Shown piece after piece: positions 1 to 5,962 of a stretch of DNA of 9,360 nt; position 1 is the stretch's first letter; every line of letters begins with the position of its first letter. Position numbers and translations under genes: made by a program. This DNA comes from Paracoccaceae bacterium (lineage in GTDB: Bacteria > Pseudomonadota > Alphaproteobacteria > Rhodobacterales > Rhodobacteraceae): positions 1 through 9,360 of the forward strand of contig RFZH01000076.1 in NCBI GenBank assembly GCA_009920815.1. Direction: 5' to 3'. The notes under the pieces are model-generated. The model had not been told where the DNA came from and did no database searches. It saw only the letters and a program-made list of their open reading frames with translations.

Positions 1-699
1 CCGCATGGTCAAAACAACGCAGATCTGGACCTGCCCATCGTGTGGAATGATGATGTGTTTTTGCCCTTTGATTGGTCCTATGTGTCGTTCATTTACGACG
101 CAACGCGGGTCACAACGCCGTTGAACAGTTTTGAGGACCTGACCACTCTGCCCGATGATCAAAAGATCGTGATCCAAGATCCTCGGTCTTCTATTTCGGG
201 GTTGGCGTTGGTGTTGTGGGTCAAGGCGGTTTATGGGGACAAAGCGGCGGATTTCTGGGCGCGATTGGCGCCGCATATCCTGACCGTGACCAAGGGATGG
301 TCCGAAGCATATGGATTGTTCACCGATGGTGAGGCGGCGGTGGTGTTGTCGTTCAACACATCCCCCGCCTATCACATCGTGGCCGAAGGGGACACGACCA
401 AAAGAGCGGCGATTTTCGACGAGGGGCATTATGCCTATTTCGAATTGGCGGCCAAAGTTGCGGGCACCGATCAACCCGAATTGGCCGATCAATTCATGGC
501 GTTTGTGATGTCGGATACGTTTCAATCGCTGATCCCCATGACAAACTGGTCCTATCCTGCGGCGCAACCTGCGTCTGAATGGCCAGAGGCGTTCGCCGCA
601 TTGCCCGCGCCGTCCAAGGCCGTGTTCCACGATGAAAACACCGCCGCCGCATTGCGGGATGAGGCGATCGAGGAATGGCGCACCGCGTTGTCGCAATGA
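1..699 (+). CDS. thiB: Thiamine/TPP ABC transporter, periplasmic substrate-binding protein (C-terminal part, 5' truncated by the window)
   Basis: The reading frame is open from base 1, so the ATG at 40 is internal and the N-terminus with its signal peptide lies outside the window. The 232 visible residues match the C-terminal two thirds of the ThiB/TbpA family: PFDWSYVSFIYD, then QDPRSSISGLALVLW near visible residue 59, VTKGWSEAYGLF near 96, LSFNTSPAYH, DEGHYAYFE and IPMTNWSYP. In E. coli TbpA the corresponding blocks carry ligand-contacting residues (family knowledge). The protein binds thiamine or its phosphates in the periplasm and delivers them to ThiP. It ends in an EEWR-type C-terminus as expected, so the 3' end is intact. 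The stop overlaps the thiP start as ATGA, which implies translational coupling. Any TPP riboswitch would be upstream, out of view. Confidence 0.95.
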   Translation, partial: PHGQNNADLDLPIVWNDDVFLPFDWSYVSFIYDATRVTTPLNSFEDLTTLPDDQKIVIQDPRSSISGLALVLWVKAVYGDKAADFWARLAPHILTVTKGWSEAYGLFTDGEAAVVLSFNTSPAYHIVAEGDTTKRAAIFDEGHYAYFELAAKVAGTDQPELADQFMAFVMSDTFQSLIPMTNWSYPAAQPASEWPEAFAALPAPSKAVFHDENTAAALRDEAIEEWRTALSQ

Positions 700-2204
700 A
701 AGCTGTTCCCATCATCGCAGGCGGCTTTGTCGTTTGCTTGGTTCTTTTTCCGCTGATCACCGTTTGGATGTGGGCGGAAACAGGCGCGTCACTGGGCGCC
801 GCTGATTGGTCAGCCATTCGGTTCACGATTTGGCAGGCCTTTTTGTCGGCACTATTGTCTTGTGTCGCGGCGATTCCGGTTGCGCGGGCTTTGGCGCGGC
901 AAAGGTTTATTGGGCGCTCTGCAATCATCGTGTTGCTGAGCGCGCCGTTTATCTTGCCTGTCATCGTGGCGGTGATGGGGATACTGGCGGTCTTTGGTCA
1001 GAATGGGTTGATCAATTCGGTCTTGTCTGTGATCGGAGTGGCGCCGGTATCTATTTACGGATTAAGTGGTATTTTGATCGCACATGTGTTTTTCAACATG
1101 CCGCTTGTCACACGAATGATCTTGCAAGGGTGGCTTGCCATTCCTGCGGAACGTTTACGTCTGGCTGATAGCTTGGGCTTAAAGGGGTGGGCCCGATTTC
1201 GCGTCTTGGAATGGCCAATGATGCAACAGATTTTACCATCCGCTTTTGGTGTGGTCTTTGTTATCTGTCTGTCAAGCTTTGCCGTCGCACTGACATTAGG
1301 GGGTGGACCACGTGCGACGACGCTTGAGCTTGCGATTTATCAGGCGTTTCGATTTGATTTTGATTTGGGCAAAGCCGCTGTTCTAGCACTTTTGCAATTT
1401 GGATTGGTCGGCGTCGCAGCCTTATTTACGGTTTGGATATCAAGTAAAGATCCATTTGCGCAGGGATTGGATCGCCCAATTGTACACGTCACAACGGGGC
1501 GATTCATTCGGGGAATTGATACGTGCGTTATCGTCGTCGCAATTGCATTCCTTGGAATTCCTATGTTGACTATTTTTGTCAAAGGTCTTTTGGGGATCAT
1601 CAGCTTACCATTTTCAATATGGCAGGCTGCAGGGCGGTCTATCTTGATCGCCGCAGGTTCGACACTTCTCTGTCTGGGGTTTGCATTGGCGTTGGCACGG
1701 CGCTGGGGCGAAGTCCTCGGCAGCGCGGGGATCGCGGTATCGCCCTTGGTTTTAGGGGCCGGTTTGTTTTTGATGATTAGACCATTCGCCAATCCATTTG
1801 ATTGGGCACTGATTGTGACGATGATTTTAAACGCAATGCTTTCACTACCATTTGTGCTGCGTATTTTGCGTCCCCAAGCGGAAAGCATTCGTACAGATTA
1901 TCACCGATTGGCCGCAACCATGGGCTTGGGCCCTTGGGCGTGGGTGCGTTGGATCTATGTGCCGCGACTGAGGCGGCCCATTGGCTTTGCGGCAGGGTTG
2001 ACCGCGGCGCTTTCAATGGGGGATTTGGGTGTCATCGTCTTGTTCGGAACGTCCGATCATGCGACATTGCCCCTAAAACTGTACCAACTTATGGGGGCCT
2101 ATCGGATGGATCAAGCAGCAGCAGCAGCGACCGTTTTATTAGGCCTTAGCCTGTTGTCCTTTTGGATTTTTGATTATTGGGGGCGGCGCGGTGCTCACGC
2201 TTGA
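696..2204 (+). CDS. thiP: Thiamine/TPP ABC transporter, permease subunit
   Basis: Inner-membrane permease of the ThiBPQ importer. From the ATG at 696 it is 502 residues, close to E. coli ThiP (about 536). The frame is also open from an ATG at 675, but the 696 start sits in an ATGA overlap with the thiB stop and begins directly with a short basic/hydrophobic N-terminus (MKAVPIIAGGFVVCLVLF). The protein is a tandem duplication of a binding-protein-dependent permease domain, with many hydrophobic segments. Each half carries an EAA-like cytoplasmic loop that docks on the ATPase: ADSLGLKGWARFRVLEWP near residues 155-172 and AATMGLGPWAWVRWIYVP near 405-422. The C-terminal part includes a five-alanine run encoded by repeated GCA codons. 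The end overlaps thiQ by about 14 bases. No frameshift or lost domain is visible. Confidence 0.95.
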   Translation: MKAVPIIAGGFVVCLVLFPLITVWMWAETGASLGAADWSAIRFTIWQAFLSALLSCVAAIPVARALARQRFIGRSAIIVLLSAPFILPVIVAVMGILAVFGQNGLINSVLSVIGVAPVSIYGLSGILIAHVFFNMPLVTRMILQGWLAIPAERLRLADSLGLKGWARFRVLEWPMMQQILPSAFGVVFVICLSSFAVALTLGGGPRATTLELAIYQAFRFDFDLGKAAVLALLQFGLVGVAALFTVWISSKDPFAQGLDRPIVHVTTGRFIRGIDTCVIVVAIAFLGIPMLTIFVKGLLGIISLPFSIWQAAGRSILIAAGSTLLCLGFALALARRWGEVLGSAGIAVSPLVLGAGLFLMIRPFANPFDWALIVTMILNAMLSLPFVLRILRPQAESIRTDYHRLAATMGLGPWAWVRWIYVPRLRRPIGFAAGLTAALSMGDLGVIVLFGTSDHATLPLKLYQLMGAYRMDQAAAAATVLLGLSLLSFWIFDYWGRRGAHA

Positions 2205-2910
2205 TCACATAACGCTTAGGCTTGGCGCGTTTGCAATCCAGTCAGATCGTATCACGATAGATCAAGGTATTTGTGGCGTGCTTGGCCCTTCGGGGGCAGG
2301 AAAATCGACGCTTTTGTCATTAATTGCAGGGTTCACGCGGCCTGACGGTGGAAAAATTCTATGGAATGATAAAGATATCACCGTGCTTCCCCCCGACAAA
2401 CGACCAGTCGGCATGGTATTTCAAGATAACAATTTGTTCCCACACCTAAGTGTTTACCGAAACCTGGCGCTTGCACTGACACATTCCACGTTGTTGTCGC
2501 AGGAACAGAACCGTCTGATCGATAAAACCCTTGAACGCGTTGGCCTATCGGGGTTGTACAAACGCAAACCAGGGGAATTGTCAGGCGGCCAACAATCGCG
2601 TGCCGCATTGGCGCGGGTTTTGTTACAAAATAGGCCGATCATGGCGCTGGATGAACCCTTTGCGGCGCTGGGCCCTGCGTTGAAAAATGAAATGCTAGAT
2701 CTTGTGGCGGATCTTGCAACAGAACGCGGCACATTGGTTTTGATGGTAACACATGATCCAAATGACAGCCTGCGTATCGCGCCAAAAACAATTTTGGTGG
2801 CCGAAAACAAAATCCACCTGCCTGTCGACACAGCCAGTCTTTTGGAAAACCCGCCCAAAGCATTGGGCCAATACCTTGGCGCTAGATCCTACGGTCAGAC
2901 GCCGAAATAA
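2191..2910 (+). CDS. thiQ: Thiamine/TPP ABC transporter, ATP-binding subunit
   Basis: Cytoplasmic ATPase that powers thiamine import with ThiP. I place the start at GTG 2191, giving 239 residues that begin MLTLDHITLRLG, against 232 in E. coli ThiQ. A TTG at 2170 is also open in frame but would add a GIy-rich stub (MIIGGGA). All nucleotide-binding motifs are present: Walker A GPSGAGKST at 32-40, Q-loop Gln78 in MVFQDNNLFPHL, signature LSGGQ at 130-134, Walker B ending ALDEP with Asp154/Glu155, and H-loop His188 in VTHDP. The D-loop reads AALG rather than SALD, so the usual D-loop Asp is Gly161; I recall this form in other alphaproteobacterial ThiQ proteins. The start lies inside the end of thiP, so the three genes form one operon. 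No terminator is evident before the next gene. Confidence 0.93.
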   Translation: MLTLDHITLRLGAFAIQSDRITIDQGICGVLGPSGAGKSTLLSLIAGFTRPDGGKILWNDKDITVLPPDKRPVGMVFQDNNLFPHLSVYRNLALALTHSTLLSQEQNRLIDKTLERVGLSGLYKRKPGELSGGQQSRAALARVLLQNRPIMALDEPFAALGPALKNEMLDLVADLATERGTLVLMVTHDPNDSLRIAPKTILVAENKIHLPVDTASLLENPPKALGQYLGARSYGQTPK

Positions 2911-2974
2911 CCCAAATTTGGTAAAATCCAAGCTATAACCTAAGGACCCTGTGTGTCGTTAATCCTCTTAGTGC

Positions 2975-2983
2975 AAGGGGTGA
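2975..2983 (+). promoter_or_regulatory. Ribosome binding site that supports the ATG at 2989
   Basis: AAGGGGTGA lies 5 bases before ATG 2989 and resembles the anti-SD complement AAGGAGGTGA with one base missing. This favours 2989 over the upstream GTG at 2953. The upstream GTG has its own, shorter SD-like AAGGA at 2942-2946 with 6-base spacing, so the decision is not absolute. Confidence 0.55.
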
Positions 2984-2988
2984 CCTCT

Positions 2989-3480
2989 ATGGATTTGGAC
3001 CACGACATATTAGACGACATAAGCAACCTGATGACAAAACTTTCGTTGGATCAGCGCGCAATTGACATGCTGGAAAACACGCAAGATAGCGACTTTATTA
3101 TCGATCTTTATGCGGCGGCACACAACGCATTTGGCAAAAAAGAATATGTTCAGGCAGGACAAATATTTTCGGCACTTGTGACGTTAAACCCCATGAAACG
3201 GGATTTTTGGCTGGGGTACGGCATATGTCTGCGATGTCAGGGACAACTTCCATCGGCACAAGAGGCGTTTATGAACGCGCTCTTGATAAATCCGACAGAC
3301 TTGGACGCATTGTATCACATGGCCGAGACCTGTTTGGCGCTGGGCGATCTGACACAGGCACGTGCGTATCTGCAAAAATGCCTAATGTCAGTTCGGGTCA
3401 GCCACATGCACCCCTTGAAGCCCGAATTAGATACCTTAGCCAGCAAGCTGCGCATCTCATTCGATGGAATGCGCTTATGA
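2989..3480 (+). CDS. TPR protein resembling type III secretion class II chaperones (LcrH/SycD/SctG-like)
   Basis: Small cytoplasmic helical-repeat protein of 163 residues from ATG 2989; GTG 2953 would give 175. After an acidic N-terminus (MDLDHDILDDI) it reads through about three TPR-like helix pairs, roughly residues 37-68, 71-104 and 105-136. The order of blocks follows Yersinia LcrH/SycD: a SDxxxxLY segment, a KKEYVQAGQIFSALVTLNP repeat, DFWLGYGICLRCQGQ against RFFLGLGACRQAMGQ, then HMAETCLALGDLTQA against HAAECLLQKGELAEA. Members of that family hold translocator or needle-complex proteins soluble before secretion (family knowledge). It follows thiQ by 78 bases and is ATGA-coupled to a Pro/Gln/Thr-rich partner gene, the arrangement usual for a chaperone and its client. 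No other secretion gene lies in the window, so the role is inferred. A generic TPR scaffold is the main alternative. Confidence 0.72.
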   Translation: MDLDHDILDDISNLMTKLSLDQRAIDMLENTQDSDFIIDLYAAAHNAFGKKEYVQAGQIFSALVTLNPMKRDFWLGYGICLRCQGQLPSAQEAFMNALLINPTDLDALYHMAETCLALGDLTQARAYLQKCLMSVRVSHMHPLKPELDTLASKLRISFDGMRL

Positions 3481-4586
3481 TTGGACCGACGACAATTACA
3501 CGTCTTATCCAAATCACTGGGCGCACAGATTTGGTGCAAGCGGTATCCGAGATGGACATGATTGCGCAGGTAAAGGTTGGCTATTCACAGCCTGCAACGT
3601 TATCAAAACAAATCAACGAAAAATCGCGCAGTCCGCAGCAAAAGGCATCTATACCGGCATCGAAGCAATCAAATTCAAATGCGAACAGCTTGCCCCCTGA
3701 TGTTGTGATACCTCAAGTTGCGCCCAAAGGGCGCGCGGGCAGCCTGACGGCGCTGGTCCCGCCCCAGCGACGGGATCATGATTCAGCGCAGCCAAATCAC
3801 AACATAGGGCGGGAAAAACCACAGGTTGCCGCCCCTTTGCACAATTTGCAAAAATTGCCGCAACGCATTGAAAATGAAACAGTTGTGCGCGTATTGCTGA
3901 CTGCGCTGCGGTCTCTTTCCCAGCCGCCGCCTGCAGGGTCAACCGCCACCAGCGGCCCGACCCCAAGCACGATCGCAGCCCCCACCGCCCCTGCGCCCAA
4001 CGCGACCGCGCTTGCACAAACCTTTGCGCAGCCACAATCCACATTCATCGACCCGCGGACCGCACAGGTGCAAGGTTTGGATATGCTTGCGCAACAAGGG
4101 CAAAGCACGCAAACGCAAACAAACCCGAACGCGATTATAACGCAGGTGGCGCAAACTGTTCAATCCACGCTAGTCCCCAGCAGTCCAGCCATCGCAGCGG
4201 CAAGCACATCATCGATTGCCCAAGATATGTCGTGGCTTGTCGCCGTCAATGCGGCCCTAATACCGGGGTGGCCAAACATTTCGGGGCAGTTGCAATCTGT
4301 AGCCGCCCAAAATGCGACGGTGCGCGATGCATTGGCAAAGGTTGCTGTCCAACTCAGAAACCACTCACCGCAGCAACGGGCACTTATCCTTGCGCAGCTG
4401 GGTTTGCCTGCGCGCGCACTAGAGCTGATCGACAGACTGGCCAAGAGATTGGCAAACGCTGCAGAAGATGCGCTAGAGCCAGATGTGATTGCTGGTTTTC
4501 TGATTGCGTTATTGACGACATTGGGTCAAATCTCTGACGGGCTGCGTGCGGCGTATGACGCATTGAACACGACCAAGGACGATTAG
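3477..4586 (+). CDS. Unrecognised Pro/Gln/Thr/Ala-rich protein, possible client of the adjacent chaperone
   Basis: I do not recognise this protein. The frame is open from 3207, but the ATG at 3477 is preferred because it forms an ATGA overlap with the chaperone-like gene, giving 369 residues. Visible parts: a short N-terminal region (MIGPTTITRLIQITGRTDLV), a long low-complexity region to about residue 245 rich in Pro, Gln, Ser, Thr and Ala (for example PPPAGSTATSGPTPSTIAAP), and a predicted helical C-terminal region of about 120 residues. That last region has hydrophobic stretches near 252-265 (WLVAVNAALIPGW) and 336-350 (DVIAGFLIALLTTLG). There is no cysteine and no signal peptide. Such features suit a secreted or needle/hook-length-type protein, or a translocator-like client, but also any flexible scaffold. 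The gene ends tail to tail with the - strand transporter gene, with a 3-base overlap. Confidence 0.6.
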   Translation: MIGPTTITRLIQITGRTDLVQAVSEMDMIAQVKVGYSQPATLSKQINEKSRSPQQKASIPASKQSNSNANSLPPDVVIPQVAPKGRAGSLTALVPPQRRDHDSAQPNHNIGREKPQVAAPLHNLQKLPQRIENETVVRVLLTALRSLSQPPPAGSTATSGPTPSTIAAPTAPAPNATALAQTFAQPQSTFIDPRTAQVQGLDMLAQQGQSTQTQTNPNAIITQVAQTVQSTLVPSSPAIAAASTSSIAQDMSWLVAVNAALIPGWPNISGQLQSVAAQNATVRDALAKVAVQLRNHSPQQRALILAQLGLPARALELIDRLAKRLANAAEDALEPDVIAGFLIALLTTLGQISDGLRAAYDALNTTKDD

Positions 4587-5446
4587 CGTGCCTTGGATAA
4601 TTGCACCGCCAAGATACCAGCCGCAATGATTACGACGCCGATGATGTCAAGCGATCCAAGGGATTCTGACAAAATCCACGCAGCGACCGCAACGCCAAAA
4701 AACGGGTTTAGAAAGTGATAGGTCGACGCGCGTACGGCGCCAATGCGATCCACCAAATAAAACCAAACCAAAGTTGCAGCGAGTCCGGGCACCAAGGTTG
4801 TGTATAGAAAAGCGGTGATCAGTCGAACATTCCAAACGACATCCCATGTTTCCAATGCAACGGCAGGACCAACCAAAACAATGGATCCAACCAGCATTTG
4901 CAAACCAACAATCATCATGAAATTGCCACCCGATGACGCACCGCGCATTGACAAGGTTGCAATCGCCAATGACAGCGCGCCGACACCACACAACAAAAGA
5001 CCAAAGAGATCGACGTTTCCTTGGAATCTTGATCCCATAATCAATGCAACGCCAAAAATACCTGCAACCAAACCAGCATAACCCATCGGTCGCAATTTAT
5101 CTTGGAATATCAGCCATCCTGCCAAGGCCACCAAAAGTGGCATAGTCGATGCGATGATTGACGCAAGTGACGCTTCGATTGTTTGCATCGCAATAAAGTT
5201 TAACCCCAGATACAGGGCGTTTTGACAGACCCCAAAGACGATGACGCCTTTCCATTGAGCGCGAGATAATTTCCACGTTTGTCCCATAAAAAGCGCAAGA
5301 ACCACGCCGATGCCCCCCGAGAGCAAAAACCGCAGTGACAAGGACATCATGGGGGGTGCCTCAGCAACAATAATGCGGGCCGATGTGAACGCAGATGACC
5401 ACATTAAGGCAAACGCCAAACCCATAACTATGCTACGAATATCCAT
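4583..5446 (-). CDS. EamA/DMT-superfamily inner-membrane transporter
   Basis: A 287-residue drug/metabolite-type exporter with about ten hydrophobic segments arranged as two EamA repeats, roughly residues 4-140 and 148-284. Recognisable family patterns are ALMWSSAFTSARI near the N-terminus, SLSLRFLLSGG, ASIIASTMPLLVALAGWLIF at the end of the first half, and ASTYHFLNPFFGVAVAAWIL followed by a conserved-type SE (LSESLG) in the second half. The substrate cannot be told from sequence; family members export amino acids, metabolites or nucleobases. The start at 5446 is preceded by a clear SD-like AGGTGG about 5 bases upstream. The gene follows the hup terminator, so it probably has its own promoter in the 50 or so bases between, although none is obvious. 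Its 3' end overlaps the convergent gene by 3 bases. Confidence 0.9.
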   Translation of the reverse strand: MDIRSIVMGLAFALMWSSAFTSARIIVAEAPPMMSLSLRFLLSGGIGVVLALFMGQTWKLSRAQWKGVIVFGVCQNALYLGLNFIAMQTIEASLASIIASTMPLLVALAGWLIFQDKLRPMGYAGLVAGIFGVALIMGSRFQGNVDLFGLLLCGVGALSLAIATLSMRGASSGGNFMMIVGLQMLVGSIVLVGPAVALETWDVVWNVRLITAFLYTTLVPGLAATLVWFYLVDRIGAVRASTYHFLNPFFGVAVAAWILSESLGSLDIIGVVIIAAGILAVQLSKAR

Positions 5447-5466
5447 TACCCACCTAAACCGTACGA

Positions 5467-5479
5467 CACGCCCTGCGTG
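5467..5479. repeat. Short perfect inverted repeat upstream of the transporter gene
   Basis: CACGC-CCT-GCGTG, a 5-base stem with a 3-base centre, lies about 21 bases upstream of the - strand transporter start. It could be a small operator or simply chance; it is too short to be persuasive. Confidence 0.25.
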
Positions 5480-5493
5480 ACATGAATTTTTAC

Positions 5494-5523
5494 AAAAGAA
5501 AAGGGCCGCGAACGCGACCCTTC
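5494..5523 (-). terminator. Rho-independent terminator of the HU gene
   Basis: Read on the - strand, AAGGGTCGCG and CGCGGCCCTT form a 10-base-pair stem with a 2-base TT centre, followed by the T-rich tail TTCTTTTGT. The one imperfect pair is a U-G wobble when transcribed from the - strand but a C-A mismatch from the + strand, so the hairpin is oriented for the HU gene, whose stop codon is 23 bases away. The two-base centre means the top pair or two would open to make a normal loop. Confidence 0.8.
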
Positions 5524-5545
5524 GTAAAAACTGAATTCCGTGGAA

Positions 5546-5833
5546 TTAGCCGTTTACGCTGTCTTTAAGCGCTTTCGCGATGGTCATTTTTACGACTTTG
5601 TCCGCTGGCTTTGTGAATGTTTCACCTGTCGCTGGGTTGCGAACTTGACGCTCTGGACGTGCGCGGCATTGGATTTTGCCAACGCCTGGCAAAGTCACTG
5701 CACCACCTGCGGAAACTTCGCTTGTGATGATGTCGCATACTGCGTCCAATGCGGCCCCTGCAGATTTTTTATCTGAGCCCATTTTTTCAGCTAGGGCTGC
5801 AACCAGTTGTGTCTTGGTCATTGGTTTTGACAT
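5546..5833 (-). CDS. hup: HU-family nucleoid-associated DNA-binding protein
   Basis: A 95-residue histone-like protein that dimerises and bends DNA. The fold is readable: an N-terminal helical half (MTKTQLVAALAEKMGSDKKS and the AALDAVCDIITSEVSAG helix), then the core LPGVGKIQCRAR, and the DNA-grasping beta arm at about residues 57-75. The arm contains the RNPATGE motif, whose Pro67 corresponds to the intercalating proline of HU/IHF. It ends with the usual amphipathic helix (IAKALKDSVNG). The length is normal for HU (about 90). The start at 5833 has a strong SD (GAAGGAG) 7 bases upstream; Met5 is an alternative in-frame start with no such site. The core differs from classical HU in having Cys56. 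It is monocistronic in appearance: a 129-base upstream region and a terminator downstream. Confidence 0.95.
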   Translation of the reverse strand: MSKPMTKTQLVAALAEKMGSDKKSAGAALDAVCDIITSEVSAGGAVTLPGVGKIQCRARPERQVRNPATGETFTKPADKVVKMTIAKALKDSVNG

Positions 5834-5962
5834 TTGTTTTCTCCTTCAACTGCCCAACTTATGGGGCCTCGTGACAAAGTTGTAACTGAATGTTGAATGG
5901 GAACACAACAAATAGTGGCGTTTTTCTTGTTAAAAACATACTTTTTTTCCAAAAAACTTACT
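5834..5962 (-). promoter_or_regulatory. Upstream region of the HU gene (RBS, probable promoter)
   Basis: This 129-base gap lies between the amn stop and the hup start. A strong RBS (GAAGGAG) is at 5841-5847. The distal half is very A/T-rich (T- and A-tracts at 5921-5960), as is common upstream of highly expressed genes, and an AT-only GTTTTT/AAAAAC inverted repeat spans 5920-5937. I find no convincing -35/-10 pair: the best is TTACAA followed after 16 bases by CATAAG, which is weak. No clear GC-rich terminator for amn is present, so some amn transcription may continue into hup. Confidence 0.4.

Noticed and set aside
1..39. TPP riboswitch for the thiamine operon
   Set aside because: These bases are coding (inside thiB); a riboswitch would have to lie further left, outside the window.
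494..964. Long - strand open frame across the thiB/thiP junction
   Set aside because: It is a shadow of thiB and thiP: antisense to clear family matches, with an Arg/Thr/Pro-rich translation and no recognisable domain.
3207..3476. In-frame N-terminal extension of the 369-residue protein (90 extra residues)
   Set aside because: It lies wholly inside the chaperone-like gene in another frame. Its translation has no family features, while ATG 3477 forms a coupling ATGA overlap.
3649..4163. Several - strand open frames antisense to the Pro/Gln-rich gene
   Set aside because: Their translations are Cys/Gly/Arg/Trp-rich, as expected from the complement of Pro/Ala/Gln codons. The + strand frame is longer and coupled to its upstream gene.
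5920..5937. GTTTTT/AAAAAC inverted repeat as an amn terminator
   Set aside because: The stem is almost entirely A-T and only 6 pairs long, with no distinct T-tract after it; too weak to call a terminator.
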